Of a DNA stretch of 64,000 nucleotides, positions 32,198 to 43,703 are shown in pieces (position 1 is the stretch's first letter; each line of letters starts with the position of its first letter). The notes beneath the pieces are model-generated. The model did not search any database, was not told where the DNA came from, and saw only the letters and a program-made list of their open reading frames with translations. The DNA is from Phytophthora sp. 'mugwort'. Its lineage: Eukaryota; Oomycota; Peronosporomycetes; Peronosporales; Peronosporaceae. The DNA is taken from NCBI GenBank assembly GCA_033558025.1, contig JAUCEF010000014.1:2790001-2854000 (forward strand), in the 5' to 3' direction. Made by a program: the position numbers and the translations under genes.

Positions 32198-32872
32198 CTA
32201 CATCGCTAGAGCGCAGGCGATCATAACGCTGAAGCAATAGAGAGCAAGTACTGAGGTCTTCAGGGTGTCAGCGCCCGAAGTGGCAGGGGTTGCGGACGTC
32301 TGGTCGAGATTGGGGGCAGGTGGGAGATGAGGTTGGCGTTCTGGAGCCATCATGTCGTCGAAGGCGGCACTGCTGCTGCTACTGCCAAAGGCCGACGGCG
32401 TCGATGTCAACGATCCGGGAGCAGGAAGAGACGAAGTTGACGTGGCAGCTCCACTGGAACCGACCGAGTCGAGGTCGGCCTCGCCATGGCAGACCATTGC
32501 AGCGAGCTGTTCAGCCGTGAAGCTGTTGGCGACGCCAGGGTGAGTAGGAGACTGCATCGCAGCTGAAGAGGTCGAGTCGTCGAAACCAGTTGTACTTGTC
32601 CAAGTGCAGCATGGATCACCGAGCTCTTCACCGTTTGTGGCGCCGTCACCGTCCGAGTCCGTTTGGCACAGCTCCTTCGTCCACTCGTGGCCGGCGGCTT
32701 CGAAGGCCTCGCCGAACGCATTCGTCGCTCCCCCACCAGAAGTGTTCGCGTGACCCAATGCGGCGACACCAGCCACCCGGTTGCCGTTCGGAACCAAAGC
32801 TATGAACGAAGGACGAGCGTCAGAATGCAGGAACAACGACGACAGAGCAACGAACCCCACAATAAGCTTCAT
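32198..32872 (-). CDS. Secreted Temptin-domain protein, probably GPI-anchored
   Basis: The single-exon protein has 224 residues. A signal peptide (MKLIVGFVALSSLFLHSDA) leads into a Temptin Cys/Cys domain. Its pattern is seen in FIALVPNGNRV, LGHANTSGGGATNAFGEAF, then WTKELCQTDSDGDGATNGE and LGDPCCTW. A Ser/Thr/Pro-rich linker (residues about 120-200) ends in a hydrophobic tail (TSVLALYCFSVMIACALAM), as expected for a GPI-anchor signal. Temptin domains were named from a mollusc pheromone; oomycetes have many secreted copies of unknown role. The cell surface is the likely location. Confidence 0.75.
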   Translation of the reverse strand: MKLIVGFVALSSLFLHSDARPSFIALVPNGNRVAGVAALGHANTSGGGATNAFGEAFEAAGHEWTKELCQTDSDGDGATNGEELGDPCCTWTSTTGFDDSTSSAAMQSPTHPGVANSFTAEQLAAMVCHGEADLDSVGSSGAATSTSSLPAPGSLTSTPSAFGSSSSSAAFDDMMAPERQPHLPPAPNLDQTSATPATSGADTLKTSVLALYCFSVMIACALAM

Positions 32873-33146
32873 GGTCTTGATAAACGAGATGGTGAAGGTC
32901 GACCTTCTCAGGAGACAGGAAAGCGAGGAGTGAACGAGTGAAGCAGCATAAAAACCGCAAGCTGTTCATGCCTCTCATGGCCTCGGAGGAGCTGCCAAGG
33001 ACAACGCCATCAATCTGGGCAGAAGCAACAGTCGAAAACTAGGGCCGTTTTACTGTTACTCCTGCGTTTTGAAGCGACGTGTGACTGACTGGTCATTTCA
33101 TTCATTCGGCCAAGAGACAGATAAAGCTAGGAAGGACCCCGCGATC
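32873..33146. promoter_or_regulatory. Divergent intergenic region
   Basis: 274 bp separate the Temptin-domain gene from the BAR-like gene, which are read away from each other. It must hold both promoters. No clear core motif was identified by eye. Confidence 0.4.
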
Positions 33147-34645
33147 ATGGCATCCTGGGTAGAACGATAGATGGATCGCGCGTGGTCTGGAACGTTGTGA
33201 CTAACCGAGAGACTGGTGTGCAGTTGATGAAGAACGTGAAGGATGGCTCCCTCATAAAGGGCGTGAAGGATGGGTCGCGGCGGTAAGCTCCGTCAATGTA
33301 TTGGCAGCATTTACTGATGGCTAATTGTCGTCTTGTGACTCGCCGATTCCATTCAGGCTAAAGGACGAGATTGCTCGGTCGATAGGCGCTGGCTCAGAAG
33401 GTGGCGCTGACCCAGTGCTGGAATACCGCACGCAAAGGTGGGAGTGAGCAAGCAGGAACGCTTCAGCGCTCAGGACTAACGGCCGTTTCGGTAGGTTTAA
33501 CCGCTATAACAATCGCCTGGAGGACCTCTCAAAGGCGATGGCCCACTATACCAACGCAACCCACGCGTACGCTCAAGCCACAGCGCAGTTGATGCACGCG
33601 TTTTCAGCCTTCTTCGAGTCTCAAATGCAGGATGCACAGGAAGGTAAATCTTGTGTATGACTGGGGGTAGTTTTGTGCTGTTAGAGCTCACTCGACTCTC
33701 TGATAGCAGCATCTTCAGTTGAGTCTGGTCAAGAGGCTCTCGGGGTCAAGACTCTGGCTCAAAGCTCTCTCCGCGTCGAGGAGATTCAGCAGTCACTGCA
33801 AGAAAACGTGTTCGACGTGGCTCAATCTCTTCAGTATCGAGCGGTGGTGCAACCGCTGCAGGAACTACGTGCCAGCAATGCCACCCTGAACCAACAGCTC
33901 CGAAATCTCAAGCAAAAGGTGCGAGGGTGATATCGCGTCCTTGTTATCTACTAGAAGTAATGGATTGTGCTCTTTCGTAGCTCAGTGATTTCGACTCGGC
34001 GCAGCGCAATGCCGAAGCTCAGAGAAGAAGTCCACCCGATTTTGAGAAGGCTCAGCAGAAGCTGCAGGCTGCAACAGCTTCATTATCTGCTGTAGCAGAA
34101 AGTGTTGACGCAGATATGAGCGTACTTGAAGCTCGACGCGACTCCACTCTTAAAAACGAGCTACTCACCGTGGTGGCCGCCCAAGTGAGTTTTGAATCTT
34201 TTTTTCTTGAGAAGAAGTAGTCAGAATGTCTATACTAACTGTGTGCATGCATCAGATCTTCATCCACTCCCGCGCAAACGAACATCTCCACCAACTGGTG
34301 CCGCTCCTTCCTGGTGTGGCAAAGCCGCTCGTCCTGCTACTCGCTGAGTCCGCGCGTCGTCGTCAGCTCACCAATCCTGCCACGTCGGACGTGATGGGCG
34401 TGATCTCGTACTCTGGCGAGTTCTCCCAACGCACTTTGGACCAACCTGTTCACAGCCACCGCGACTCGCTCTCGGACGTCGCTGCTGTGCATCCGATTGC
34501 AGTCGCTCCTTTCAAGGTACAGAGGTTCCAGTCCTCTGCACTACGTGGGATTGAAGTTAATCATCACCTTTTTGATACAATATTATAGGAGATGCACTTT
34601 GCAGAGAAAATGGCAGTGAGCACTTACGCCCGGCGACAGCAGTGA
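33147..34645 (+). CDS. BAR-like coiled-coil protein
   Basis: Eight exons join in frame to 344 residues: 33147-33158, 33224-33282, 33357-33437, 33495-33643, 33707-33918, 33981-34184, 34256-34516 and 34589-34645. The first exon (MASW) is inferred from a good donor, a CTAAC branch-like motif and a CAG acceptor; otherwise translation would start at 33227. The middle is a helical bundle with LEDLSKAMAHYTNATHAYAQ, QPLQELRASNATLNQQL and a long heptad-rich stretch, typical of membrane-curving BAR domains. The rest, from IFIHSRANEHLHQLVPLLPG, is not recognised. A role in membrane traffic is inferred from the fold guess only. Confidence 0.65.
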
Positions 34646-34869
34646 GAAGGAGAGTGACGACTTCAACGACAAGTGCAAAAACTATTGTGTAGCCATGAGT
34701 CCATGCGCAATAGTGAACTGCAGTGTGGACACTGTCCGGGCGGAAATGTCCCTCTTTCAAACAAATTAACTATTTCCATTTTCAACCAATCCGATCACCC
34801 CTTTCGAATTGCCCCCTGATTCCGGGGGATCGTGCGGCGCAGACGCCACTGTAAGAGACTGGAGTGACC

Positions 34870-35372
34870 ATGCAGCCCGTCACCCGCTGCGTGCGCCTGC
34901 TGGGCACCCGCGGCTTCGCTATTAGTGCCAAGGCCCACGTGCACATGCCTGAGACCACCATGCTCACCAACAATGTGCGTTCATCGTCCTCTCATCGTGA
35001 TATTGTTTTTTTTTACTAACCTTAACATATCATTATGACTGCTAGAGTACGCACCGGTTTGAACACAAGGGCTGGGAGTATTCGGCGTATATGGGCATGT
35101 TGGGTGGCCCCATCATTCTCTTCCTGGGATTCACGAACGTCCCGGAGACGGACTCGGAGGTCTTCGCCAGGTTAGAATATCGTTAATCAGGGTGTGGAAT
35201 GGTGACAGACCCGCTTACTGACATCGGTGTTGTTATGTATTCCAGGGAGGAGGCATTGGCCCAGCGCGCAGGTACGGAAGTCCTCGTGCGACGCCCCAGT
35301 GGGCCTGCGAGCAAGCGTTTCCTCTTTAAGCCCAGTGAGATCGGCGAGCCGCCAGTGCTCGAGGAAGAGTAG
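34870..35372 (+). CDS. Small mitochondrial single-span membrane protein
   Basis: Three exons (34870-34974, 35046-35170, 35246-35372) give 118 residues. The N-terminus MQPVTRCVRLLGTRGFAIS has the Arg-rich, acid-free look of a mitochondrial presequence. A short hydrophobic span (YMGMLGGPIILFLGFTNV) sits in the middle, and an acidic tail ends in EEE. Size and layout fit an accessory subunit of a respiratory complex (for example complex I ESSS-like), but no diagnostic motif decides this. Confidence 0.6.
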
Positions 35373-35531
35373 AAAGAGACTGTCGCTGTTCTAGTGCTCG
35401 GACTGCCTTGCTACAGACTTGAGCGTCTGACGAGTGAACCGCATACAGAGACATACACGAGCTGCCCTCATGAGCCTGGAGTAAATGAAGTAACAAGAGA
35501 AACACACACAACTGAGTCGAGCACAAGTTGC

Positions 35532-36560
35532 TCAGATTTGCTTGATGACCTCTAATCCACCTTCACTTGGACGCCACTTTTCGTGCTGCTGTTCCTTCAA
35601 GAACGCCTTGATCTCGTCCGTCGTGCCACAGCTCGTGATCAACACGTCGCTCTTACCCGTTTGCTGTCGGATGAGACCACCGAGCACACCGCCGACGCCC
35701 AACTCAAGGAAATGAGTCACGCCCTTGTCCACGCAGTAGTCGACGCTGTCGCTCCATCGAACAGCGTTTACAACCTGCTTTTCCAACACCTGTGCGACCT
35801 CCTTGGGCGTCTTAAGCGTCGCCTCTGCTTCGACGTTCCACACCACTGGAATCTTGGGTTCGTGGAGCTTCCCGTCCTGTAGCAACTGTTGAAGATGTTC
35901 GTGCAGCTCCAGCTTTGCAGGTTCCATCAATACACAGTGAAAGGGAGCACTCACATCCAGTAATACCGCACGACGCGCCTTCTTGGACACTTTGGCTTGA
36001 GTAATGGCGACGTCCACAGCCTGTGCGTCGCCGCTGATGACCGTCTGCTTGGTCGAGTTGTAGTTGGCCACTTGACAGACTTTTTCCGTACTGGCTGCAG
36101 CCTCCACACACAGCGACTCGGCATCTTGAGGACGCACTGGCATCAAAGCAGCCATGGCACCGATACCAGGAGCTACAGCTCGCTGCATGGCCAATCCACG
36201 CAGATGAACGAGACGTGCAGCATCCGCGAACTCGATGGCGTCGGCCGCTACTAATGCCGCGTATTCGCCTAATGAATGGCCTAGAGCAAAGTGCACAGAC
36301 GGCAGGTCCGTCTCATGCTGTAGAACACGCAGCACAGCCACTGACATTGACAGAAGCGCCGGTTGAGCCACATGTGTAAGCGTGAGCTCATCGACCGGGC
36401 CTTCCGTCATCCGGCGGCGTAGACTAAGCCCCGTAACTTCGCTGGCCTCCTCCAGCACGTCGCCGACGATCCGCGGCCAGTCTGCTAGCAAGTCCTTCCC
36501 CATACCTACACGTTGGCTGCCCTGGCCAGGGAACACGAGCGCAAGACGACGCAGCGCCAT
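35532..36560 (-). CDS. Malonyl-CoA:ACP transacylase (FabD type)
   Basis: The 342-residue single-exon protein starts LALVFPGQGSQRVGMGKDLL. It carries the nucleophile elbow ALGHSLGEYAAL, RGLAMQRAV with the substrate-binding Arg, NYNSTKQTVISG, and VSAPFHCVLM with the catalytic His. These are the standard residues of FabD, which moves malonyl groups to acyl carrier protein for type II fatty acid synthesis, mitochondrial in most eukaryotes with this enzyme. No clear presequence precedes the domain in this ORF, so the location is unsure. It ends 160 bp from the stop of the convergent small mitochondrial gene. Confidence 0.92.
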   Translation of the reverse strand: MALRRLALVFPGQGSQRVGMGKDLLADWPRIVGDVLEEASEVTGLSLRRRMTEGPVDELTLTHVAQPALLSMSVAVLRVLQHETDLPSVHFALGHSLGEYAALVAADAIEFADAARLVHLRGLAMQRAVAPGIGAMAALMPVRPQDAESLCVEAAASTEKVCQVANYNSTKQTVISGDAQAVDVAITQAKVSKKARRAVLLDVSAPFHCVLMEPAKLELHEHLQQLLQDGKLHEPKIPVVWNVEAEATLKTPKEVAQVLEKQVVNAVRWSDSVDYCVDKGVTHFLELGVGGVLGGLIRQQTGKSDVLITSCGTTDEIKAFLKEQQHEKWRPSEGGLEVIKQI

Positions 36561-36711
36561 TCTGAGACTTGAGGTCTAAATGAATTTATGTTTTTTGTGT
36601 GTGAAGTAAGCGTATGCTGTAGGACGGTCTTGCTGTTTTGTTATCTGGTCATTTACTGCTTTGAATACGTTGATGAATATGTCGTCTCTTCGTCCCTCCC
36701 AGTCTCAAAAC

Positions 36712-39700
36712 CTATCGACGCCCTCCACGGTTGTCATTGCGATCACGTCGACGTCCAGCTCCATTGCCCCCATTGCCTCCACGCTCATCATGTCCACCAC
36801 GTCTGTCTCCATTGCCACCATTACGACCACCACGATCTTGACGCCCACGCCTGTCAACCAGAAAACACGTTTAGCAACTCGCTCCCTCCTCATACAAAAG
36901 CTGCAAGATAATCTGCACTTACATTTGCTCGCGTTGCTGCTGGTTTCCCTTGTTACCGTCGCCCTTGTTCTTTCGTTTACGTTTCTCGTCATGTCCACTT
37001 TTCAGCTCGCCACCTCCGTTAACGTTACTTTCATTACCGCCATTGCCATCACGACGTCGTTTTCCTTCCGGTCCATTGCTAGCGGGTGTCTCGCCTTCAT
37101 TTGTCGGCTCACGTTCACGCTTACGGGACGATGACACCAGGGAGACGATCTTCCGTGTGCCAGTTGGCGTCCCAGCACCAGTTGACGAGAGTTTCCCAGC
37201 CGGAGACGCCGTCGTCGTGGACGAAAGAGGAGGCCGCATGCGCTCACGCGCTACTGGTCTCGTGTGCTCTCCCGTCTGTTGCTGCTCCTTTGCCTTTGCT
37301 TCCTTCTCTGCAGTCAATTGACGACGTAACGCCGCCTCCGACTGCTCTGCTGGTCGTGCTCTCTTGCGATTAACTTCTGGCGTCGAATGCTCCACTTCAC
37401 GCTCTGTCCTAACTCCACGGTTCAATTTCGTGGACTCAGTATCCCGCTCTGGCTTTGGTGACGACGTCGACTTGACCGGTTCCTCAGTCCGTGCGGGGCT
37501 CGCCGTCGCGGTGTCTGGTTTTTTTAAGGAGTTATTCACATCGCTCTCTTCGCGTCCATGGAGCTGCGAGCCACAACTTCTCGAATTACGTTCATGTCGT
37601 TCCTGACTACGACTTCGACTGCTCCCGTGATGGGAACTCGTACCGCGATCACCTCGTCCTCTACGGTCACCTTCACCTCTTCCACCACGAGTGCCTTGTC
37701 CTCGTTCACGTCCACGCTCACGAGATGGACGACGGCTATCGCTATTGTTACCACGGTCATCCGTGCGATCGCCTGATCGACTGCGGCGAGGAGCAGGAGT
37801 TCTCTCACGTTTACGGGACGCCGATCCACTGCGTTCACGAGCCTCATTCGTGCGGCTGTTCATCGAGCTACTACGACCGCCAACTGCGGGCGAAGCCTCG
37901 CGCTCCCGACGACCGCGTCTTTCTTCGCTCATGTGAGGAGCTTCGGCCGATCCGTCTTGATGAACTTGAGCCTCGTCACGTTCTCCATGACTGCGACGAT
38001 CATGAGGCGGATCTACTGAACCATTCCGTCCACCGCGACTATCCCGACTGCGATCACCGCCACGTCCACGCTCCAAGTCTCGTTGCTTCGTCCTCGTAGC
38101 CATTGTATTGGTGTTATTACTGCTCTTTCCCAGCACAATCTCGCCGCTTTCAAGCTCTTGACTTTCTGCACGGCTTAACGCTGGTTTTGTCGAACTCTCC
38201 CGCCTGTCTTCACTATCGTCATGGTCGTTCTTCGTGTCCTCTTCAGCAAAGTCCGTTGCATTCTTCTTCTCATTACTGGACAAAGCAACAGTCGGAGATT
38301 TAACTAAAGCGTTCCGAGTGCGTAGTAGTCTATCATCGAGAAGTGACGCCTTGCGCTTCGTCAGGAGAGCAAAGTACCGCTTAGCCATAATCTTGATATC
38401 TTCTCGGTCTTCGGTCGTCAGCTTTTCCACAATCCCCAAAACGACTTCAGCCGTTCCATGCCCCGCCGGGAACACCTCAATGAGCTTTGTGAGGACCACA
38501 AGCGAGTTACGGATGGGCATATACTCGCCATTCGAAAGCGCGGTCGTGTACACAAGCTCCAACTGCTTGTGCCAGCGCGCATACGCCGCCTTGAATTGAC
38601 GATGAGCGAGGCGTTTCTTGTCATCATTCAGATCCAAACTCATGCCGATCTTGTCGTGAATCGCTTCGTCATCGTACGTTGCGCCGTTCTGGTACCAGCG
38701 TAAAATGAGTCCCAGCGTTTCTTTCATGAAAATACCAAAGTTGCTCGCCTCACGTTCCGTTGCGCATAGTACGATCGCCGACACCTTCATATTCACCTTG
38801 TGAATGTACTGGAGTGTACTCATCTGCGGGGTGGAAAATGTATGCAAACGCTCCATAAACTTGGCAGCAAAGAGCGCATCTTCCGGTGATATAAGGGAGC
38901 GAGGGATCACACACTTTTGCAGCAGTTCATCAATCGCCGTCTGCCGATCATTCGGTTCATCCTTGAAAAACTTGCTCTTCATCTGATTCAGTCGCTCGTA
39001 CACGCGTTTACGATGCGCCACTTGGTCCTTCTGTTCCGTAGTCAGCACGTCGATCATCTGTGTCGTCTTCTCTTTCAACTTCTTCCGTTCGCTGGCGCTG
39101 AGCGACGCATTGGCACCAGAAATGACGGAATTGCGCAGACGTTGAATCTCGGATTCGTACTGTTGAAACGGAATATGAATATCGTAGAGTTTGAGCCCCC
39201 AGAACGTCGCATACACTTCCGGTGTTAAGCCTGTAAACGGATCTTCAGGCTTGCTGTCAGGTCCATTAGCGATACGCAGAGCCTCCGTGATGTCCTTTAA
39301 GAAATCGGAGTTGTACATGTACCAGCATTTGTCTTCACTGGATGTTGTACCATTAAATGCTGATCCATTCGTAGCTGCTCCGTTGCTAACAGTGTTGGAA
39401 CCTCCAGTGGCGTGCACACCTCGTGGGGCTGTTTGCAGGACTGGATCATCACTGCGCATTGCTGGACGACAAAGTGACATCGCCAGCTCCGGTTGCATAT
39501 TATAGTCGCGGACTAGAGTCGTCATTGATGGGAGCATTCTGCGGTAGACTAACGGGTCCACCACTCCACCTAGAAACTGTAACAACTGACTGAGTGTGAG
39601 CTGGCAAGTATCAAAGACACGCCCAAGCAGCTTCAAATGGGGCAGTTCTCTATCTTCATGGAACTCAATGCGACTGCGCATCTGACAGATCAAAATACAC

Positions 39701-42218
39701 AACGGCAGCGCCAGATTCCGCTTAATAAGCGCATCGCGGAGCTTAGGAATCGCACGACGGTTCTGAAACTTCGGTTCTGTCGGTTCATACCACAGATGTG
39801 GCCCACCTGCCTGGGCCTCGAGCTGACTCGTTGAAATATCCTCCAAGCTCAAACACGAGCCCATTTTCGTCAACAATTCACTCAATACGATGAGATCTAC
39901 AGACGTCCAGCTTTGAAGACGCTGAATGAGGTAATGCAGAAGCCCTGCGAGTTCCACAGTCGGATATTTGCGATAAAAGCTGCCCGAGAAATTGGCCAGC
40001 GACGTCAACCAAAGCGACACGTGGGTTCCGTCCGATTTCATGGATTTCTGGGGCCTCGCTAACTCACTGACGAGAATGAACGACAGCACATCCATCCCTA
40101 AGGGCGTCACAAACTTGAAGGAATCAACCACAGGCTGAATCAGGTTGTCGTAGGACTGAATCTGACGCAGCATTGTACGGAACACAATCAACGGGTTTGA
40201 ATGCGCCACATGAGTGAGACTACGAGCCGAGAGTTTGGCTCGGTCTGCAGTAAGTCGTCGCATGACTCCACGAGTACTTTGCACCACTTGCGCCTCCTTT
40301 AACCGCAGCTCTGGATACTTGTCGTACGCTTCGAACCAATGCAGGTACATACGGTAACGCTCATCACATGGTAATCCCTTGATTAATTCCCAGACCAAGA
40401 AGGCCGTGCTGGGATTGCATTCCTGTAGAGACATCGCAGGAAGAAACGTATTAACCAGCAGTGACTTCACCTTGTCAACCACATTCGTCTCGTACACGTC
40501 CTTGTCAGTTGAAATGGTGGCCTTCTTGGTCGGATCCTCAACTAACTTGGCCATGATCCGCAACAGTTTAATGAAAAGAAACTGGTCGTGGAACAATTGC
40601 GGACCAATCGTGACCACTATCGGGAAAACTTGAGATACACAATCTGATAGCGTAGCCACACGACGAATATAGTGGTTGCTCGTGCTCATCTGAGGTGTTG
40701 TCTTTTTTGTGAGGGTCGCAGATGTGTCGCTCTTGTTATTGACGAGCTGCCAGCTGCGAGGTGATAGCGAGGCGTAAACATCCTCAATCATGACATTCAC
40801 GACAGCGCAAAGCTCCGTCGTTAAAGGCGTGAAGGTCAGAGGATTCACACCTCGCTTCTGGAACCAGGAAATCATCTGAAAGGCTCGTTCCCGTGCCCCA
40901 ATCTCCAATAGTCCGACAATCAGTCCATAAACTTGGTTGTGTTCTGCTGCATCAGCTTTGCGCTTCTCAGCAGCGACTGCTTCCTCCTCCTCCTCCAATG
41001 TATTGGTATCTTTCTTCGCAGCCAGACTAATCTGACCAACCGATCCTGCCTTCTTGATCATCTCCTTTTCGTGTTCCACAGACGCCTTCACAATGACCTC
41101 ACGGGATGGCGCTAAGTGCGGCAACAGAGCCTCTAACTCGAGCAGCCCTTTGTTCAGCAGTGTAGCTGCTAGACGGTACAGTGAACGAGGTGTAGTAACC
41201 CCTTCGATAGCAGGCGGGTCGCGTTTGTAGAACTGGAACTTGAAGCCTATAATATGAGGCAGACTTTCGCGCTTAAAGACGTCGAGAAGCTGAGCAAAGC
41301 AGTCGTTTCTTGGGTGCATCTCGTAGGCGTCGAGCACCAAGTCGAGGACACGATTTGCGTCCAAATCGAAGAAGCCAATGAGCGAAATCAGGTCCGTTCT
41401 TGTCGCCTCGAGCTGGTTCTTCGTCATACCCGTGTGCAGCAGACACAAGACCTTGGAGAAACCCTCCGTCTCCTCGCGCAGGAGATTGTACTTGGTCTGT
41501 GTATACAGCGTCTTGGTGTTGATACGCACCATCTTCTTGGCCAGCAGTTGCGGCTCAGGCGCCAGCGCTGCGTCGTGCAGCAGATCGAACTCTAGTAATG
41601 CCTTGAGGTTCAGCAGCGACACGAGCTTCTCGTCCGCCATGGCCTTGACAAGAGCGCAGAGATTGCGCCACTCGCGCGACGTGTGGCGCTCATGGCCGCG
41701 CTCACTGGCCTCCACCTCGTTGCCAATGACCCACAGCAGGTCCGTGAGCAGGTCGCACACCTTCGAGTGCTTCGTCTAACAGGCAAAAAGACATAGAAAC
41801 ATTAAAGCAATAGTAAAGAACGCTGTTTCGGCTTGATCACGTACCAGTTCGGCCTCCTTCAGTAGCCCTAGCACCTCCTGTTTGGTCAGCTTGGCGTGTA
41901 GCACGACCCACACGAGCTCGTAGAGCAGGCGAGGCAGGTCTGGAGTTACAGTTAGTGAAACCATGGTAGTCAGCGTAAAAGCAACTGAAATATACGCACC
42001 GGAGTCCGTCTCCTGGCCGGAGAAGTCGCTCAAGGCGCGCGTTAGATGCGTCAGTCTGCACAAGGAACACAGAGGGCCACACACACGTCAGTTCTGTGCG
42101 GCGATTGCCTCAAAGGTGCAGCTACGGGTGACACGTACACATCAGAGCGTCCGTTGTCCGTCCAGTGGTGCAGCGCTCGCTCGCTGACGAGCGTTAGGCC
42201 TTTGCGACCGTGCTCCAT
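36712..42218 (-). CDS. THOC2: THO complex subunit 2
   Basis: Five exons (42218-42139, 42055-42000, 41939-41845, 41775-36923, 36850-36712) join in frame to 1740 residues. The long helical body contains LLREETEGFSKVLCLL, an IGFFDLDANRVLDLVLDAYE segment, LTPEVYATFWGLKLYDI and FFKDEPNDRQTAI. These match THOC2 conserved regions (Tho2 N- and C-terminal domains). The C-terminal 450 residues are Arg/Ser/Asp/Glu-rich and end in RGG repeats supplied by the last exon. THOC2 is the scaffold of the THO/TREX complex, which packages nascent mRNA for nuclear export. The first ATG at 42218 was preferred over one 30 bp upstream because of its position at the expected N-terminus; this is open. Confidence 0.88.
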
Positions 42219-42396
42219 CGTCGCTCGATCTTGCGGCCCACCCAGCACCAGTATTTTTCATACTGGAGACAGCTAAAAGGGGGACTTGGCAGTGGTGTGG
42301 CGCACCTAACATGGTGTGCAGAACTTCATGTTGGCGACAATAAAGTAAAATATATATTGTGTCGGAATGATAGTACCGGTAGGTTTACAATTGTGG

Positions 42397-43305
42397 TTAC
42401 GCGTCGCCAGCATACAGCAGATACTGCGAGCAGAAGAAGACGGTGAATTGCCGCGAGATGAAGGCGAAGACGTGCAGCAGCAGCACGCAGGCGTAGATGG
42501 CCACGATGGCTACGACAGTCATCACGTCCAACTCATGGGTGGCGCTGAGCGAGTGGCCGTTAACGGGACTCGCTTCTGGCTCCGCGTCGCCACCGAGCTG
42601 CATGATCACCAAGACGACATTTTGCAGCGACCAGACGAACATGAGCGCTGCGATTGCGCCGGGGACGCCCGAGGCCAGCAGCTTAATACCACCAAAGTAG
42701 AGCTGCGCGTACATACCGTAAAGTCCCTCCTCCTGCTGTAAGTGCACCGATGGACCGTAGACCATGACATGCTCTCCGCGCGGCGACACAAAGTTGAACA
42801 GCACGCAATCCAGTTGTAGCAGATGCCGGAGTGTCCACATCTCAACGCGGCGAAATCTGACGGTGCATACCGCAGCCAGCGACAGTGGCAGCTTGACCAA
42901 GTACAGCGTCATGATGCAGACGAGTGCGGCCACCGCGAAGACGAAGTTGGCAGCGTGGAACAGCAACATTTTGTACGTCATGACCTGGAAGGGCGCAGAT
43001 AGCAGCAGCCAGATGAAGAGGCACTCCTCCGAGCACGCATAACAGGCGCGTTCGCATAGGTTGAGGATGGGCTTGCGGTGTCCTAAATCGTCGGATTCGG
43101 ACTCCACCTCGATCATGGACACCTCGAAGGTACCGTACTCGTCGCTCACGACGGAGCTCAGATCGCGCATGTCGCTCGTGAGCTCGATGAGTCCAGGGCC
43201 GGAGGTCTCCTGGTCAGCCAGTGCAGCCATCGCTCGTTGGTTCTCCGTGCAGACGTTTGTATCTGTGGTTGTGCGCACTGGAGACCGCGAGTGTTGATGC
43301 CGCAA
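42397..43305 (-). CDS. Multipass membrane protein of unknown function
   Basis: The 302-residue ORF has an acidic N-terminus (starts at Met 43305 or more likely MAALADQETSG at about 43230). A Cys-rich patch (LCERACYACSEECLF) is followed by at least four hydrophobic spans: WLLLSAPFQVMTYKMLLF, FVFAVAALVCIMTLYLV, AIAALMFVWSLQNVVLVI and VVAIVAIYACVLLLHVFAF. A soluble stretch of about 80 residues lies between spans two and three. No family was recognised with confidence; a bacterial-type sensor domain is a weak possibility. Confidence 0.6.
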   Translation of the reverse strand: MRHQHSRSPVRTTTDTNVCTENQRAMAALADQETSGPGLIELTSDMRDLSSVVSDEYGTFEVSMIEVESESDDLGHRKPILNLCERACYACSEECLFIWLLLSAPFQVMTYKMLLFHAANFVFAVAALVCIMTLYLVKLPLSLAAVCTVRFRRVEMWTLRHLLQLDCVLFNFVSPRGEHVMVYGPSVHLQQEEGLYGMYAQLYFGGIKLLASGVPGAIAALMFVWSLQNVVLVIMQLGGDAEPEASPVNGHSLSATHELDVMTVVAIVAIYACVLLLHVFAFISRQFTVFFCSQYLLYAGDA

Positions 43306-43703
43306 AGAAGGAGCTCCTCAGCGCTGTGAGACCTTCAATCAGACCGCGGCAGGCCTCCCACCTCTCCCACTGCCCGCGCCAGGTGGTGCGCGAGTCATGT
43401 GTTAGTATATCAGCGTCGTGTGGGTCGAATGAGCAGTGCGCATAAGCTATCATGCGAGTCTGTCCCTATGGCCATAGGCTATGGTGCGTGCGAGCCGGTC
43501 TTTAGAACACGTGTGCGGCTTTCAGCGAAAGAGTATGTCGCACTTGTCGGTCGACTCTTCTCTTGAGTTTTGTATTGCCCGTCTCACCACGGCTTTAAGC
43601 GAGAGTTGAAGGTATCTCATTTTCAGCGAATCCCAGAGGCATATTGTACATTTTTTCGACCAACCGAGATGCGGATCCAGTGCCAAAATCGCAAGTGATC
43701 ACA
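43306..43703. promoter_or_regulatory. Divergent intergenic region
   Basis: 398 bp lie between the membrane protein and PPME1, read in opposite directions. No ORF of note and no recognised motif. Confidence 0.35.

Noticed and set aside
36661..37134. 157-codon plus-strand ORF rich in Thr/Ser
   Set aside because: It is the complement of the RGG-rich last exon and the C-terminal tail of THOC2.
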